A stretch of 31,533 bases of DNA from an uncultured Collinsella sp. (GTDB lineage Bacteria > Actinomycetota > Coriobacteriia > Coriobacteriales > Coriobacteriaceae): contig URWW01000019.1 in NCBI GenBank assembly GCA_900551665.1, forward strand, positions 1 through 31,533, given 5' to 3'. The notes beneath the pieces are model-generated. The model did no database searches. It had not been told where the DNA came from and was given only the letters and a program-made list of their open reading frames with translations. Made by a program: the position numbers and the translations under genes. Below are positions 15,827 to 24,190 of the stretch, piece after piece. Numbering within the stretch: the stretch's first letter is position 1; every line of letters starts with the position of its first letter.

Positions 15827-15855
15827 ATTTTTGTCCCAACCTCGCATCGTGTCAA
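15827..15855 (-). promoter_or_regulatory. Promoter with perfect -35 for a leaderless DUF389 transcript
   Basis: On the minus strand TTGACA (15850-15855) is followed after 17 bases by AAAAAT (15827-15832, four of six matches to TATAAT). The first base of ATG 15820-15818 is seven bases beyond, where transcription normally begins. Confidence 0.5.
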
Positions 15856-15922
15856 CGGATGCGCGATACGCCGTGGATTGATTGGAACCCAAGATGGAGC
15901 ATTGCCGTGTCCCGTACATGAA

Positions 15923-15953
15923 AAAAGGCACCGACGCGAAGTCGGTGCCTTTT
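15923..15953. terminator. Bidirectional intrinsic terminator after pyk
   Basis: AAAAGGCACCGAC (15923-15935) pairs perfectly with GTCGGTGCCTTTT (15941-15953) around a 5-base loop. On the minus strand it ends in six Ts, making a strong terminator 28 bases after the pyk stop. It separates pyk from the DUF389 gene. Confidence 0.9.
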
Positions 15954-15980
15954 GCGTACGCGATGGGTGCGCTGTTGGAA

Positions 15981-17450
15981 TTAGCGGACCTGGGCCACGT
16001 AGGCGAGGTTGGTCGAGGAAACCTTGCCCTCGAGCTGGACGGAGAGGCGGGCGTCGCCGGCGGTTGCAACGGTGAGGTCGCCCTTCTCGACGAAGCCGAG
16101 CTCCTTGGCCGTCTCGACGGCCTTCACGATGGTGCCGTTGACGGTGCCCTGGGTGATCTCGGCCTGGCGCGGAATGACGCCCCAGTACATGATCATCTGC
16201 TGGACAGCCCAGTCGTGGCGGGAGAACGCCAGGATGGGCATGTTCGGGCGGAAGTGGGAGATCAGGCGGGCGGTGCGGCCGGTGGTGGTGGGCACGGTGA
16301 TGCACTTGGCGCCCACGGCGGTGGCCATCTGGACGGCGGACATGCCCACGACGTTGTTGACGATGCGAGTACCGGAAGCGCCCTCGGGCATGGCGAGCTC
16401 GGCGTGAGCGGCCATGTGCTTCTCGGTCTCGATGGCGATGGAGGCCTGCATTTTGACGGCCTCGACCGGGTACTGGCCGGCCGCGGTCTCACCGGAGAGC
16501 ATCACGGCGTCGGTGCCATCGAGGATGGCGTTGGCGACGTCGGTGACCTCGGCGCGCGTCGGGCGCGGGTTGTGCTGCATGGAGTCGAGCATCTGCGTGG
16601 CGGTGATGACGGGCTTGTAAGCCGCGTTGCACTTGGCGATGATCTCCTTCTGGATGTGGGGCACGAGCTGGGCCGGGATCTCGATGCCCAGGTCGCCGCG
16701 GGCGACCATGATGCCGTCGGAGGCCTCGAGGATCTCGTCGAACTTCTCCACGGCCAGGCCGCACTCGATCTTCGGGAAGATCGCCACGTGCTCGCCGCCG
16801 TTCTCGCGGCACAGCTGGCGGATGTCCTCGACGGCCTTGCCGTTGCGGATGAAGGAAGCCGCGATGTAGTCGATGTTCTGGGTGAGGCCGAACAGGATGT
16901 CCTGACGGTCGCGCTCGGTGACGGCGGGCAGGGAGATGTCGACGTTGGGGATGTTGACGCCCTTGCGCTCGCCGATGAGGCCGTTGTTGAGGACAACGCA
17001 GTGCATGTCCTGGCCGTCGATGGACTCGACCTCGAGGCCGACCAGACCGTCGTCGATCAAGATGATGGAGCCCTTCTCAGCCTCAGACGGGAGCTTCTCG
17101 TAGTCGAGGGAGATGTGGGAGGCGTTGCCGAGCCAGTCCTCGCTGGTGGGCTGGGCGGTGACGGTGATCTTGTCGCCGGCGTGGACCTCGACCTTGGCGT
17201 GGCCCTCGAGCAGGCCGGTGCGGACCTCGGGGCCCTTGGTGTCGAGCAGGATGCCGACGGGCTTGCCGACCTTGGCGGCGCAGCGGCGCACACGCTCGAT
17301 GCGGCCCTGATGCTCCTCATAGGAGCCATGGGAGAAGTTGAAGCGGGCGACGTTCATGCCCGCCTTCAGCATCTCGCAGATAGTCTCGTCGTTGTCACAG
17401 GCAGGGCCCATGGTACAAACGATCTTGGTGCGCTTCAGTTTCTGCTGCAT
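15981..17450 (-). CDS. pyk: Pyruvate kinase
   Basis: This 489-aa cytoplasmic enzyme converts phosphoenolpyruvate and ADP to pyruvate and ATP in the last step of glycolysis. Visible motifs: RTKIVCTMGPA at the N-terminus, NVARFNFSHG, LLDTKGPEVRTG, the active-site lysine region FPKIEC, the Mg/substrate strand DGIMVARGDLGIEIP, and KPVITATQMLDSM. The C-terminal regulatory domain is present (PTTTGRTARLISHFRP) and the length is standard. A perfect GGAGGT precedes ATG 17450. Third-codon positions are strongly C/G, in line with a highly expressed gene. That bias also opens a long false frame on the other strand. It is transcribed alone, with its own promoter (17509-17537) and terminator (15923-15953). 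Confidence 0.97.
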   Translation of the reverse strand: MQQKLKRTKIVCTMGPACDNDETICEMLKAGMNVARFNFSHGSYEEHQGRIERVRRCAAKVGKPVGILLDTKGPEVRTGLLEGHAKVEVHAGDKITVTAQPTSEDWLGNASHISLDYEKLPSEAEKGSIILIDDGLVGLEVESIDGQDMHCVVLNNGLIGERKGVNIPNVDISLPAVTERDRQDILFGLTQNIDYIAASFIRNGKAVEDIRQLCRENGGEHVAIFPKIECGLAVEKFDEILEASDGIMVARGDLGIEIPAQLVPHIQKEIIAKCNAAYKPVITATQMLDSMQHNPRPTRAEVTDVANAILDGTDAVMLSGETAAGQYPVEAVKMQASIAIETEKHMAAHAELAMPEGASGTRIVNNVVGMSAVQMATAVGAKCITVPTTTGRTARLISHFRPNMPILAFSRHDWAVQQMIMYWGVIPRQAEITQGTVNGTIVKAVETAKELGFVEKGDLTVATAGDARLSVQLEGKVSSTNLAYVAQVR

Positions 17451-17508
17451 TCAGACCTCCATCTGATGTCAGTGATAGGCGTCGTGGGCGAATACGTATG
17501 CACGAGTC

Positions 17509-17537
17509 ATTATAGGAAAACCTACGCCGCTTATCGA
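17509..17537 (-). promoter_or_regulatory. pyk promoter
   Basis: On the minus strand TATAAT (17509-17514, perfect) lies 17 bases after TCGATA (17532-17537, four of six matches to TTGACA). It predicts a leader of about 50 bases before ATG 17450. Confidence 0.6.
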
Positions 17538-17704
17538 CATGAATCGACCGTGTGCCGATTCAATTCATATTGGACTTGCTTCAGACACTGCCTATCGTTT
17601 CGGTATGTGTGCATTGCGCCGAATCGCGTCTCCAGCTGGCATAGGGCCCGAAAGCTTGGGTACCATATCGACCATTGACAAGCCCTTGCCCAGATTCCGG
17701 GAAT

Positions 17705-17710
17705 TATAAT
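17705..17710 (+). promoter_or_regulatory. Likely -10 box of the Ca2+-ATPase gene
   Basis: A perfect TATAAT lies about 70 bases before the TTG start at 17782. The best -35 (TTGACA, about 17675-17680) is 24 bases away, too far for a normal sigma-70 promoter, so either the spacing is unusual or the -35 is weak. The rest of the 331-base gap between pyk and this gene (17451-17781) holds the pyk promoter and otherwise shows nothing I recognise. Confidence 0.4.
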
Positions 17711-17781
17711 CGGGTGTCAGACTGTTGGATTGGGGCGCGGCGCGCCTGCGTCCCGCTTGGCATACTCCGGGAGGGGTTAGA

Positions 17782-20463
17782 TTGAAAGAGTACTTGGCTT
17801 CGGCTGAGGAGGTGCTCGAGGAGCAGTCCACGAGTGCCGCTCAGGGCCTGACGGCCGCTGAGGCGCAGTCGCGCCTGGCGAGCGTGGGCCCGAACAAGCT
17901 TGATGAGGAAGAGAAGACTCCCATGTGGAAGCGCTTCTTCGAGCAGATGGGTGACCCGATGGTCATCATGCTGCTCGTTGCGGCTGCCATCTCCGTTATC
18001 ACCGGCTTCATCCAGGGCGAGCCCGAGTGGGCGGACGCCGCCATCATCCTGTCCGTCGTCATCCTGAACTCCGTCCTCGGCGTGGTCCAGGAGGCCAAGT
18101 CCGAGCAGGCCCTCGAGGCGCTGCAGGAGATGTCCGCGGCTCAGTCCAAGGTCATCCGCGACGGCAAGATGGTCCATATGGCGAGCTCCGAGCTCGTTCC
18201 CGGCGACGTGGTCCTGCTCGAGGCCGGCGACTCCGTGCCTGCGGACTGCCGCGTGATCGAGAGCGCCTCCATGAAGATCGAGGAGGCCGCCCTTACCGGC
18301 GAGTCCGTCCCGGTCGAGAAGCACGCCGACGCCATCTCCCTCGCCGAGGGCACCGACGATGTGCCGCTGGGCGACCGTAAGAACATGTGCTACATGGGTT
18401 CCACCGTCGTGTACGGCCGCGGCCGCGCCGTCGTGGTGGGTACCGGCATGAACACCGAGATGGGCAAGATCGCATCCGCGCTCACCAGCGCCAAGAAGGA
18501 GCTCACCCCGCTCCAGATGAAGCTCAACGAGCTTTCCGGCATCCTGACCAAGCTCGTGCTCGCCATCTGCGTGATCATCTTCGCCGTGGACATCGTTCGC
18601 CACTTCGGCGAGCTGGGCTCCAACCCGGCTATGATGCTCGACACCTTCATGGTCGCCGTGTCCCTGGCCGTCGCCGCCATCCCCGAGGGCCTGGTCGCCG
18701 TCGTGACCATCGTCCTCTCCATGGGCGTCACCAAGATGTCCAAGCGCCAGGCCATCATCCGCAAGATGACCGCCGTCGAGACCCTCGGCTGCACCCAGAT
18801 CATCTGCTCCGATAAGACCGGCACCCTCACCCAGAACAAGATGACCGTCGTCAAGCACGAGCTCGCCGCCGACGAGGACAAGTTCCTCGCGGGCATGGCC
18901 CTGTGCTCCGACGCCAAGTACGACGCCGAGAAGGGCGAGGCCGTGGGCGAGCCCACCGAGTGCGCCCTCGTCAACGACGCCGCCAAGGCCGGCATGACCG
19001 ACCTCGACTCGCAGCGTCCGCGCATCGGCGAGGCCCCGTTCGATTCCGGCCGCAAGATGATGTCCGTCGTGGTCAAGGACGTCGATGGCGACTACGAGCA
19101 GTTCACCAAGGGCGCTCCCGACGTCGTCATCGGTCTGTGCACCCACGTGTACGACAACGGCCAGGTCGTGGAGCTCACCGACGAGCGCCGCGAGCAGATT
19201 CTCGCCGCCAACAAGGCCATGGCCGACCAGGCCCTGCGCGTCCTGGCCCTCGCCAACCGCACCTATACCGAGGCCCCGACCGACTTCTCCCCTGAGGCCC
19301 TCGAGCACGACCTGGTGTTCTGCGGCCTGTCCGGCATGATCGACCCGGTCCGCCCCGAGGTCACCGCTGCCATCGTGGAGGCCAAGGAGGCCGGTATCCG
19401 TCCGGTCATGATCACCGGCGACCACATCGACACCGCCGTCGCCATCGCCAAGGACCTGGGCATCGTCGAGGACGCCTCCCAGGCCATCACCGGCGCCGAG
19501 CTCGACAAGATCTCCGACGAGGACTTCAAGACCCGCGTCACCGAGATTTCCGTCTACGCCCGCGTCCAGCCCGAGCACAAGGCCCGCATCGTCGACGCCT
19601 GGAAGAGCCTGGGCAACATCGTCGCCATGACCGGCGACGGCGTGAACGACGCCCCGTCCATCAAGCGCGCCGACATCGGCGTGGGCATGGGCATCACCGG
19701 TACCGACGTCACCAAGAACGTCGCCGACATGGTCCTTGCCGACGATAACTTCGCCACCATCATCAACGCGGTGGAGGAAGGCCGTCGTATCTACGACAAC
19801 ATCCGCAAGGTCATCCAGTTCCTGCTGTCCGCCAACATCGCCGAGGTCCTCTCGGTGTTCGTGGCGACGCTGATCGGCTTCACCATCTTCCAGCCGGTCC
19901 AACTGCTGTGGATCAACCTCATCACCGACTCCCTGCCCGCGCTCGCGCTCGGCATGGAGGAGGCCGAGGGCGACGTCATGAAGCGCAAGCCGCGTAAGGC
20001 CTCCGACGGCGTCTTTGCCGGCGGCATGGGCATCGACATCGCCTTCCAGGGCGTTATCATCACCATCCTGGTGATCGCGTCCTTCTTCGCCGGTATGTAC
20101 TTCCACAACAACGGCGTGATCCAGCTCTCCATGCTCACGGACGGCATCGCCGACCCCGAGGGCGTCACCATGGCCTTCATCACCCTGTCCATGGTCGAGA
20201 TCTTCCACTCCTTCAACATGCGCAGCCGCCGCGCCTCCATCTTCTCCATGAAGACGCAGAACAAGTGGCTGTGGGGCGCTGCCGCCCTGGCCGTCGTGCT
20301 GACGATCGTGCCCGTCGAGGTCGACTTCCTGGCCGAGGTCTTCGGCTTCATGACCCTCGACCCGATCGCCCTGTTCACGGCCCTCGGCCTGGCCTTCCTG
20401 ATCATCCCGCTGATGGAGATCTACAAGGCCGTTATGCGCCGCGTCGAGAAGAACCAGGACTAA
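17782..20463 (+). CDS. Calcium-transporting P-type ATPase (P2A, SERCA-like)
   Basis: This 893-aa membrane pump uses ATP to export or sequester Ca2+. The actuator motif TGES is near residue 172, PEGL in helix 4 near 301, the phosphorylated Asp in DKTGTLT near 344, KGAPD in the nucleotide domain, and TGDGVNDAP near 619. Transport-site residues agree with calcium: Glu in IPEGL, Asn and Glu in SANIAEVLS (helix 5), Asn, Thr and Asp in LLWINLITDS (helix 6), and a Glu in SMVEIFHSFN (helix 8). This would allow two Ca2+ sites as in SERCA, although ion choice is inferred. The start is TTG 17782: GGGAGGGG (17769-17776) is at the right distance, while ATG 17725 has no ribosome site. Codon use is extremely C/G-ending, as in pyk. 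rsgA begins three bases after the stop. Confidence 0.92.
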   Translation: MKEYLASAEEVLEEQSTSAAQGLTAAEAQSRLASVGPNKLDEEEKTPMWKRFFEQMGDPMVIMLLVAAAISVITGFIQGEPEWADAAIILSVVILNSVLGVVQEAKSEQALEALQEMSAAQSKVIRDGKMVHMASSELVPGDVVLLEAGDSVPADCRVIESASMKIEEAALTGESVPVEKHADAISLAEGTDDVPLGDRKNMCYMGSTVVYGRGRAVVVGTGMNTEMGKIASALTSAKKELTPLQMKLNELSGILTKLVLAICVIIFAVDIVRHFGELGSNPAMMLDTFMVAVSLAVAAIPEGLVAVVTIVLSMGVTKMSKRQAIIRKMTAVETLGCTQIICSDKTGTLTQNKMTVVKHELAADEDKFLAGMALCSDAKYDAEKGEAVGEPTECALVNDAAKAGMTDLDSQRPRIGEAPFDSGRKMMSVVVKDVDGDYEQFTKGAPDVVIGLCTHVYDNGQVVELTDERREQILAANKAMADQALRVLALANRTYTEAPTDFSPEALEHDLVFCGLSGMIDPVRPEVTAAIVEAKEAGIRPVMITGDHIDTAVAIAKDLGIVEDASQAITGAELDKISDEDFKTRVTEISVYARVQPEHKARIVDAWKSLGNIVAMTGDGVNDAPSIKRADIGVGMGITGTDVTKNVADMVLADDNFATIINAVEEGRRIYDNIRKVIQFLLSANIAEVLSVFVATLIGFTIFQPVQLLWINLITDSLPALALGMEEAEGDVMKRKPRKASDGVFAGGMGIDIAFQGVIITILVIASFFAGMYFHNNGVIQLSMLTDGIADPEGVTMAFITLSMVEIFHSFNMRSRRASIFSMKTQNKWLWGAAALAVVLTIVPVEVDFLAEVFGFMTLDPIALFTALGLAFLIIPLMEIYKAVMRRVEKNQD

Positions 20464-20466
20464 CGC

Positions 20467-21615
20467 GTGGCTGACGTCTTGGATCATATTCCGAGCTTTG
20501 GGGACCTGCGTGTCGATGGCACGCAGGTCTCTGCGTTTGAAGCGGCGCGCTCGGAGCTTGCGGGGACGCTCGATATCCCCTTGGAAGAGATCGAGTTGGG
20601 CGCGGTCGTGCGCTTGGACCGCGGTTTTCCCATGATCGCCACGCGCGGCGGGGCCCTGCTGCGCGCCGAGCATGCGGTCGACTTCGCCAAGGGCAAACCG
20701 GGTAAGCGCGGCAAGCGCTCGAAGCGCGCCGCCGATGCCGAGATTGCCTCTTCTGCCGGCGTGGACGGCATGTTGCCGAGCGTGGGCGACGTCGTGGCGG
20801 TCCGCGTGACCCCCGGTCACGATATGGGCGTTATCTTGCGCGTTTTGCCCCGCCGGACGAGCTTTGAGCGTTGGCGCGGGAAGAACCGCGGGGAGCGTCA
20901 GGTGCTCGCCGCGAACGTCGACGTGATCTTCATCGTGCAGCCGTTGGGCGCCGAGCGCGATACCCTGCCGCTCATGCGCGACCGCGTCGCCCGCTCGCTT
21001 GTGCTCGCACGCGACTGTGGGGCCGACCCCGTCGTGGTGCTCACCAAGGTCGACCGTTGCGAGCCCGCCGAAGTGGCCGACGTGTGTGACGCCCTCCGTC
21101 GCCTGGCAGGTGCGGGTGTGCGCGTTATCGCGACGTCCTCGCGTACCGGCGAGGGCTTGGACGAGGTCCGCTCTTGCATCCCGCAGGGGAGCGTGGGCAT
21201 GATTTTGGGCGAGTCCGGTGCGGGTAAGTCAACGTTGTTGAACACCCTGCTCGGCTCCGAGGCATTGGAGACCAACGCCGTGCGCGAGCGCGATGACGCC
21301 GGTCGGCACACCACGGTCGCCCGCATCATGGTGGCCCTCCCCGAGCCTTGCGGTGTGATTGCCGACTGCCCGGGTCTTCGGTCGCTGCCTTTGGTGGGCC
21401 ACGAGCGCGGTCTCGCTCGGAGCTTCCCCGAGATCGTCGAGGCTTCCCGCGCCTGCCGCTTCAACGACTGCACGCACCTCCACGAGCCGGGCTGCGCCGT
21501 CCGCGAGGGTGTGGAGTGCGGCGAGATCGAACAGTCGCGCTTGGATGCGTTTCTTTCGCTCGCCCGGGAGATGAGGGTGAGTGCGCAGAGCCTCGACCCC
21601 GATATCCGCCTATAG
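20467..21615 (+). CDS. rsgA: Small ribosomal subunit biogenesis GTPase RsgA
   Basis: This 382-aa cytoplasmic GTPase checks late maturation of the 30S subunit. The GTPase is circularly permuted as expected: G4 LTKVD (about residue 193) comes before the P-loop GESGAGKST (about 248) and G3 DCPG (about 300). An OB-fold precedes it, interrupted by a Lys/Arg-rich insertion (KGKPGKRGKRSKR, about residues 76-88), which could aid rRNA binding. The zinc knuckle CRFNDCTHLHEPGC (about 330-343) follows. The start is GTG 20467, three bases after the ATPase stop, so the two genes are co-transcribed and possibly coupled. The pairing of a Ca2+ pump with a ribosome GTPase has no obvious functional logic. The basic insertion is slightly longer than I would expect. 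Confidence 0.95.
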   Translation: MADVLDHIPSFGDLRVDGTQVSAFEAARSELAGTLDIPLEEIELGAVVRLDRGFPMIATRGGALLRAEHAVDFAKGKPGKRGKRSKRAADAEIASSAGVDGMLPSVGDVVAVRVTPGHDMGVILRVLPRRTSFERWRGKNRGERQVLAANVDVIFIVQPLGAERDTLPLMRDRVARSLVLARDCGADPVVVLTKVDRCEPAEVADVCDALRRLAGAGVRVIATSSRTGEGLDEVRSCIPQGSVGMILGESGAGKSTLLNTLLGSEALETNAVRERDDAGRHTTVARIMVALPEPCGVIADCPGLRSLPLVGHERGLARSFPEIVEASRACRFNDCTHLHEPGCAVREGVECGEIEQSRLDAFLSLAREMRVSAQSLDPDIRL

Positions 21616-22019
21616 GGCAATCGTCCGTGCGGATGCGAGATGGGCTTCCGTCGCATGAGGCGCCGCCGGAGATGGGGCCAGGGGCGTGGCTGACGCGCCG
21701 GCGACCCACGTGGTTGCGCCCCCGATCTGGGAAACGCCGAGTGGACCCTTGTGGCCAACGTCGTGCAACTTCAGTCGTACAACTTCATATGCCTGTTGCA
21801 ACCGCCTGCCCCGTGCAGGCGGTTTGCTTTTCCACAGCCCTTTTTGGCAACGGACCGAAATCTGCCCTCATCCTGTCTAGTGCGGGCAGATTGCGAACAG
21901 TTGCAAGTACAGATGACCAGGCACTTTCCCAAGTCGATCCAGGCTCCCTGCCATGTCGCGTCGACAATCGAATCACGGCACGTGTGCGGTGCCGATTGAA
22001 CTGAGGCGAGGGGGTTTGG
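21616..22019 (+). other. 404-base intergenic region upstream of the Tad operon with several hairpins
   Basis: No credible gene lies here. The first half is GC-rich and foldable, and 21672-21750 shares scattered similarity with the TPP-riboswitch core. A strong terminator (21798-21832) follows. After it come an inverted repeat AATCTGCCC/GGGCAGATT (21859-21867 and 21884-21892), and CGGCAC/GTGCCG (21976-21994) just before the ribosome site of the first tad gene. The promoter of the pilus operon is probably between 21840 and 21990, but I cannot place a convincing -35/-10 pair. Confidence 0.5.
21798..21832 (+). terminator. Intrinsic terminator downstream of rsgA
   Basis: AACCGCCTGC and GCAGGCGGTT pair perfectly around a 5-base loop, extended by a TGC/GCA step with one bulge, and are followed by TTTT. 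It closes the ATPase-rsgA unit or attenuates read-through into the tad genes. Confidence 0.8.
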
Positions 22020-22700
22020 GTGAAACGGACCGTGAGATTGGGGCTGAGCGCGGTGATGGGTTTGAGCGCCGCGCTGCTCGCATGGTCGGCGGTTGCCGGG
22101 GCGCATGCGGAAGCCGAGCAGGCATCTAGACGGGCGCTTGAGCGCTACGGAGGCGATGTGACGCGAGCATGTGTTGCCCTGAGGGAGATCGAGCCCGGTG
22201 ACGAGATTTCCGAAGGCAATGTGAAGGTCGTCGAATGGGCTTCGTCTCTCATGCCGGAGGATGCGCTGACGTCGATGGGTGATGTGTCCGGGCTCGTTGC
22301 GACGACCCGCATTCCCGCCCACACCCCGCTCGCCAAGGCCCACTTTCTGCGGGATGAGAGGGCCGTTCAGGTGCCACGCGGCACAGTGGCGATTTCGGTG
22401 GCAAGTGACGCGGAGCACGCCGTGGGCGGCTCGCTCGCTTGTGGGGACGAGGTCGATGTCTATGTTGCAGACGCTTCGGTTGCGGATCGCCTGACGCGCG
22501 CCGAAGTGCTCGATACGAGCGTCTTGGCTGATGGCGGCGGCGATTTGAGCTGGGTGACGCTGGCGGTGGATGCGTCGGCTATACGTGACGTCCTGGCGGC
22601 GACCACGCGCGGTGAAGTGACCTTGGTGTTGCCGGGGGCCTCGGCATCGCGGGAAGCGGCTCGATCTGAAAGGGCGAATAACGAGGGAAGCGAAGGGTGA
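22020..22700 (+). CDS. cpaB: CpaB/RcpC-like SAF-domain pilus assembly protein
   Basis: This 226-aa protein is membrane-anchored by an N-terminal helix (LGLSAVMGLSAALLAWSAVA). The extracytoplasmic part begins with an SAF-type fold: VALREIEPGDEISEGNVKVVEW and VATTRIPAHTPLAKAHFL match the CpaB/FlgA pattern. The segment VPRGTVAISVASD...GDEVDVYV matches the RcpC/CpaB core domain. CpaB proteins assist pilus assembly, in Gram-negatives at the secretin; here no secretin is needed, so it probably works in the cell-wall zone. GTG 22020 follows GGCGAGGGGG. It is the first gene of the Tad operon, and its TGA overlaps the next start (TGATG). Confidence 0.8.
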   Translation: MKRTVRLGLSAVMGLSAALLAWSAVAGAHAEAEQASRRALERYGGDVTRACVALREIEPGDEISEGNVKVVEWASSLMPEDALTSMGDVSGLVATTRIPAHTPLAKAHFLRDERAVQVPRGTVAISVASDAEHAVGGSLACGDEVDVYVADASVADRLTRAEVLDTSVLADGGGDLSWVTLAVDASAIRDVLAATTRGEVTLVLPGASASREAARSERANNEGSEG

Positions 22701-24190
22701 TGGACGTTATGTGGCTGATATGGGACGGGGGCGGCGCGGCCGCGCGCGTTCGCGAGGAAGTTCGTCTGCGCTGCCCCGACGCGCGCATCGTGTGCGTCGA
22801 TGATGCTGATGCGCTCGTCGAGCTTGCGCGCGGACTGGGTGATGGCGTTCGGATTGCGCTGGGGGCGAGTCCCGGGAACGCTTCGGACTTGCTGCACGTC
22901 ATAAGTGCGGTGCGAGACGGCTCGGCGGGGCATGCGGCGCCCGCGGTGCTCGCATGTATCGACGGGATGGACGCCGGACTCGTCTCTGAACTCTTCGATG
23001 CCGGTGCACAGGAGGTCATCGCGACGGGCGCGTCGTTGACCGGAAGCGCGGACGCGCGCGGTCAAGATGCGGAAGCGGCGCACATGGATATCGGAACAGA
23101 AGTCGCGACGCGTGGCACGGTCGCGTCCGAACGCGATGGCCTGGTGCCGGATGACCCATTCGCGCCCATGGGATATGGGGGCGATGAGGTCCCCCCGTGG
23201 AGTACGGGGACGTGGGATGCGCTGGATGAGCCGGATGGGGATGCCGTGGCCTGCATCGGCGACGTTGCGGAGCAGACCGGGGACATCGTCGATTTGGGGG
23301 ATGTTGTCCGACGCGTGCGCGAGCGGGAAGCGGCCGATCACGGCGGTCCCCGTGCGCCGGTAATCGCGGTCGCATCGGGTCAAGGCGGGGCGGGTAAGAC
23401 GACGCTGGTGGCGGCAATGGCCGCCTGTGCGGCCCGTGTCGGCTTGCGGGCCGCCGTGATAGACGTTGACCTGATGTTTGGCGATTTGCCATCGGTTCTG
23501 GGCGTCGATGCGTTCAGGGGTCTCGAGGGCATCGACACGCACGCTATGGACGGCGAGCTCGCTGAAGAGGACATCGAATCATGCGCGATGCGCGTGGGGC
23601 CGGGGCTCACCCTGTGGGGACCGCTTATCGAGCCGGAACGCGCGGAGCTGTACGGTGCGCCGGTCGAGCGGCTCATCATCGTCCTGCGCAAGGTCGCAGA
23701 CGTGATTTTCATCGACACTTCGACGCATTGGGGCGATGCCGTCGCGGCCGCGGTTGCCCTTTGCGATCGCTGCTTGGTCGTGGGCAGTGCGGGTGCGAAT
23801 GCCGGTGCGTCTGCCGCCCGGGTGGTTGGCCTGGCCACGCGCCTGGGCGTTCCCGCGACTCGCATGACGAGCGTGTTCAACCGCCTGGGGTCCCCGGGCT
23901 GTGCGGAAGAGGATGCGTTGCGTTTCGAGATGGGGGCATCGCTTGCGTCTCGTGCCCGTATTTCCTTTGGAGGCGAGGAAGTCGCCGGGCTCATCGGGTT
24001 CGGCCGATTGGATTCGCTGGTGGCTGGCGAGGGGCCGTTTTCCCACGATGTGCGCGATTTGACGGCACGGGTGCTGACCGAGCTCGGGTGCTCCTTCGAT
24101 GAGCGGCTCATGGGACCGGCCCCTGATGATCATGAGCGGAGGCCGCGTTTCAGGCTTCCGTGGCGGCGCAAGGCCGGTGAGCATCGATGA
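22700..24190 (+). CDS. tadZ: TadZ/CpaE-like pilus localisation ATPase
   Basis: This 496-aa cytoplasmic protein has an N-terminal receiver-like domain (about 1-110), an acidic, low-complexity linker (about 110-215), and a MinD/ParA-type ATPase domain. The nucleotide loop is SGQGGAGKTT (about 227-236), followed by VIDVDLMFGDLPSVLG and IFIDTSTHWGD. The usual signature lysine two positions before the GG pair region (KGGxGKT) is Gln, so dimerisation or hydrolysis may be altered. TadZ proteins set where the Tad machine assembles. The ATG at 22700 overlaps the upstream TGA by one base; GTG 22697 is an alternative. The 3' end overlaps tadA by four bases. Confidence 0.85.
   Translation: MDVMWLIWDGGGAAARVREEVRLRCPDARIVCVDDADALVELARGLGDGVRIALGASPGNASDLLHVISAVRDGSAGHAAPAVLACIDGMDAGLVSELFDAGAQEVIATGASLTGSADARGQDAEAAHMDIGTEVATRGTVASERDGLVPDDPFAPMGYGGDEVPPWSTGTWDALDEPDGDAVACIGDVAEQTGDIVDLGDVVRRVREREAADHGGPRAPVIAVASGQGGAGKTTLVAAMAACAARVGLRAAVIDVDLMFGDLPSVLGVDAFRGLEGIDTHAMDGELAEEDIESCAMRVGPGLTLWGPLIEPERAELYGAPVERLIIVLRKVADVIFIDTSTHWGDAVAAAVALCDRCLVVGSAGANAGASAARVVGLATRLGVPATRMTSVFNRLGSPGCAEEDALRFEMGASLASRARISFGGEEVAGLIGFGRLDSLVAGEGPFSHDVRDLTARVLTELGCSFDERLMGPAPDDHERRPRFRLPWRRKAGEHR

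Noticed and set aside
15882..17678. Plus-strand open frame of nearly 600 codons opposite pyk
   Set aside because: It is the exact antisense of an unmistakable pyruvate kinase. The C/G-rich third positions of pyk remove stop codons on the other strand, and the translated product is Gly/Asp/Leu-rich without any family feature.
17675..17710. TTGACA plus TATAAT as a normal promoter for the calcium pump
   Set aside because: The spacing is 24 bases, well outside the usual 16-18. The TATAAT alone is kept as a tentative -10.
17704..20820. Minus-strand open frame of more than 1000 codons opposite the calcium pump and start of rsgA
   Set aside because: Same effect of extreme codon bias. The product is low-complexity (His/Asp/Gly) and runs across two real genes, with no ribosome site.
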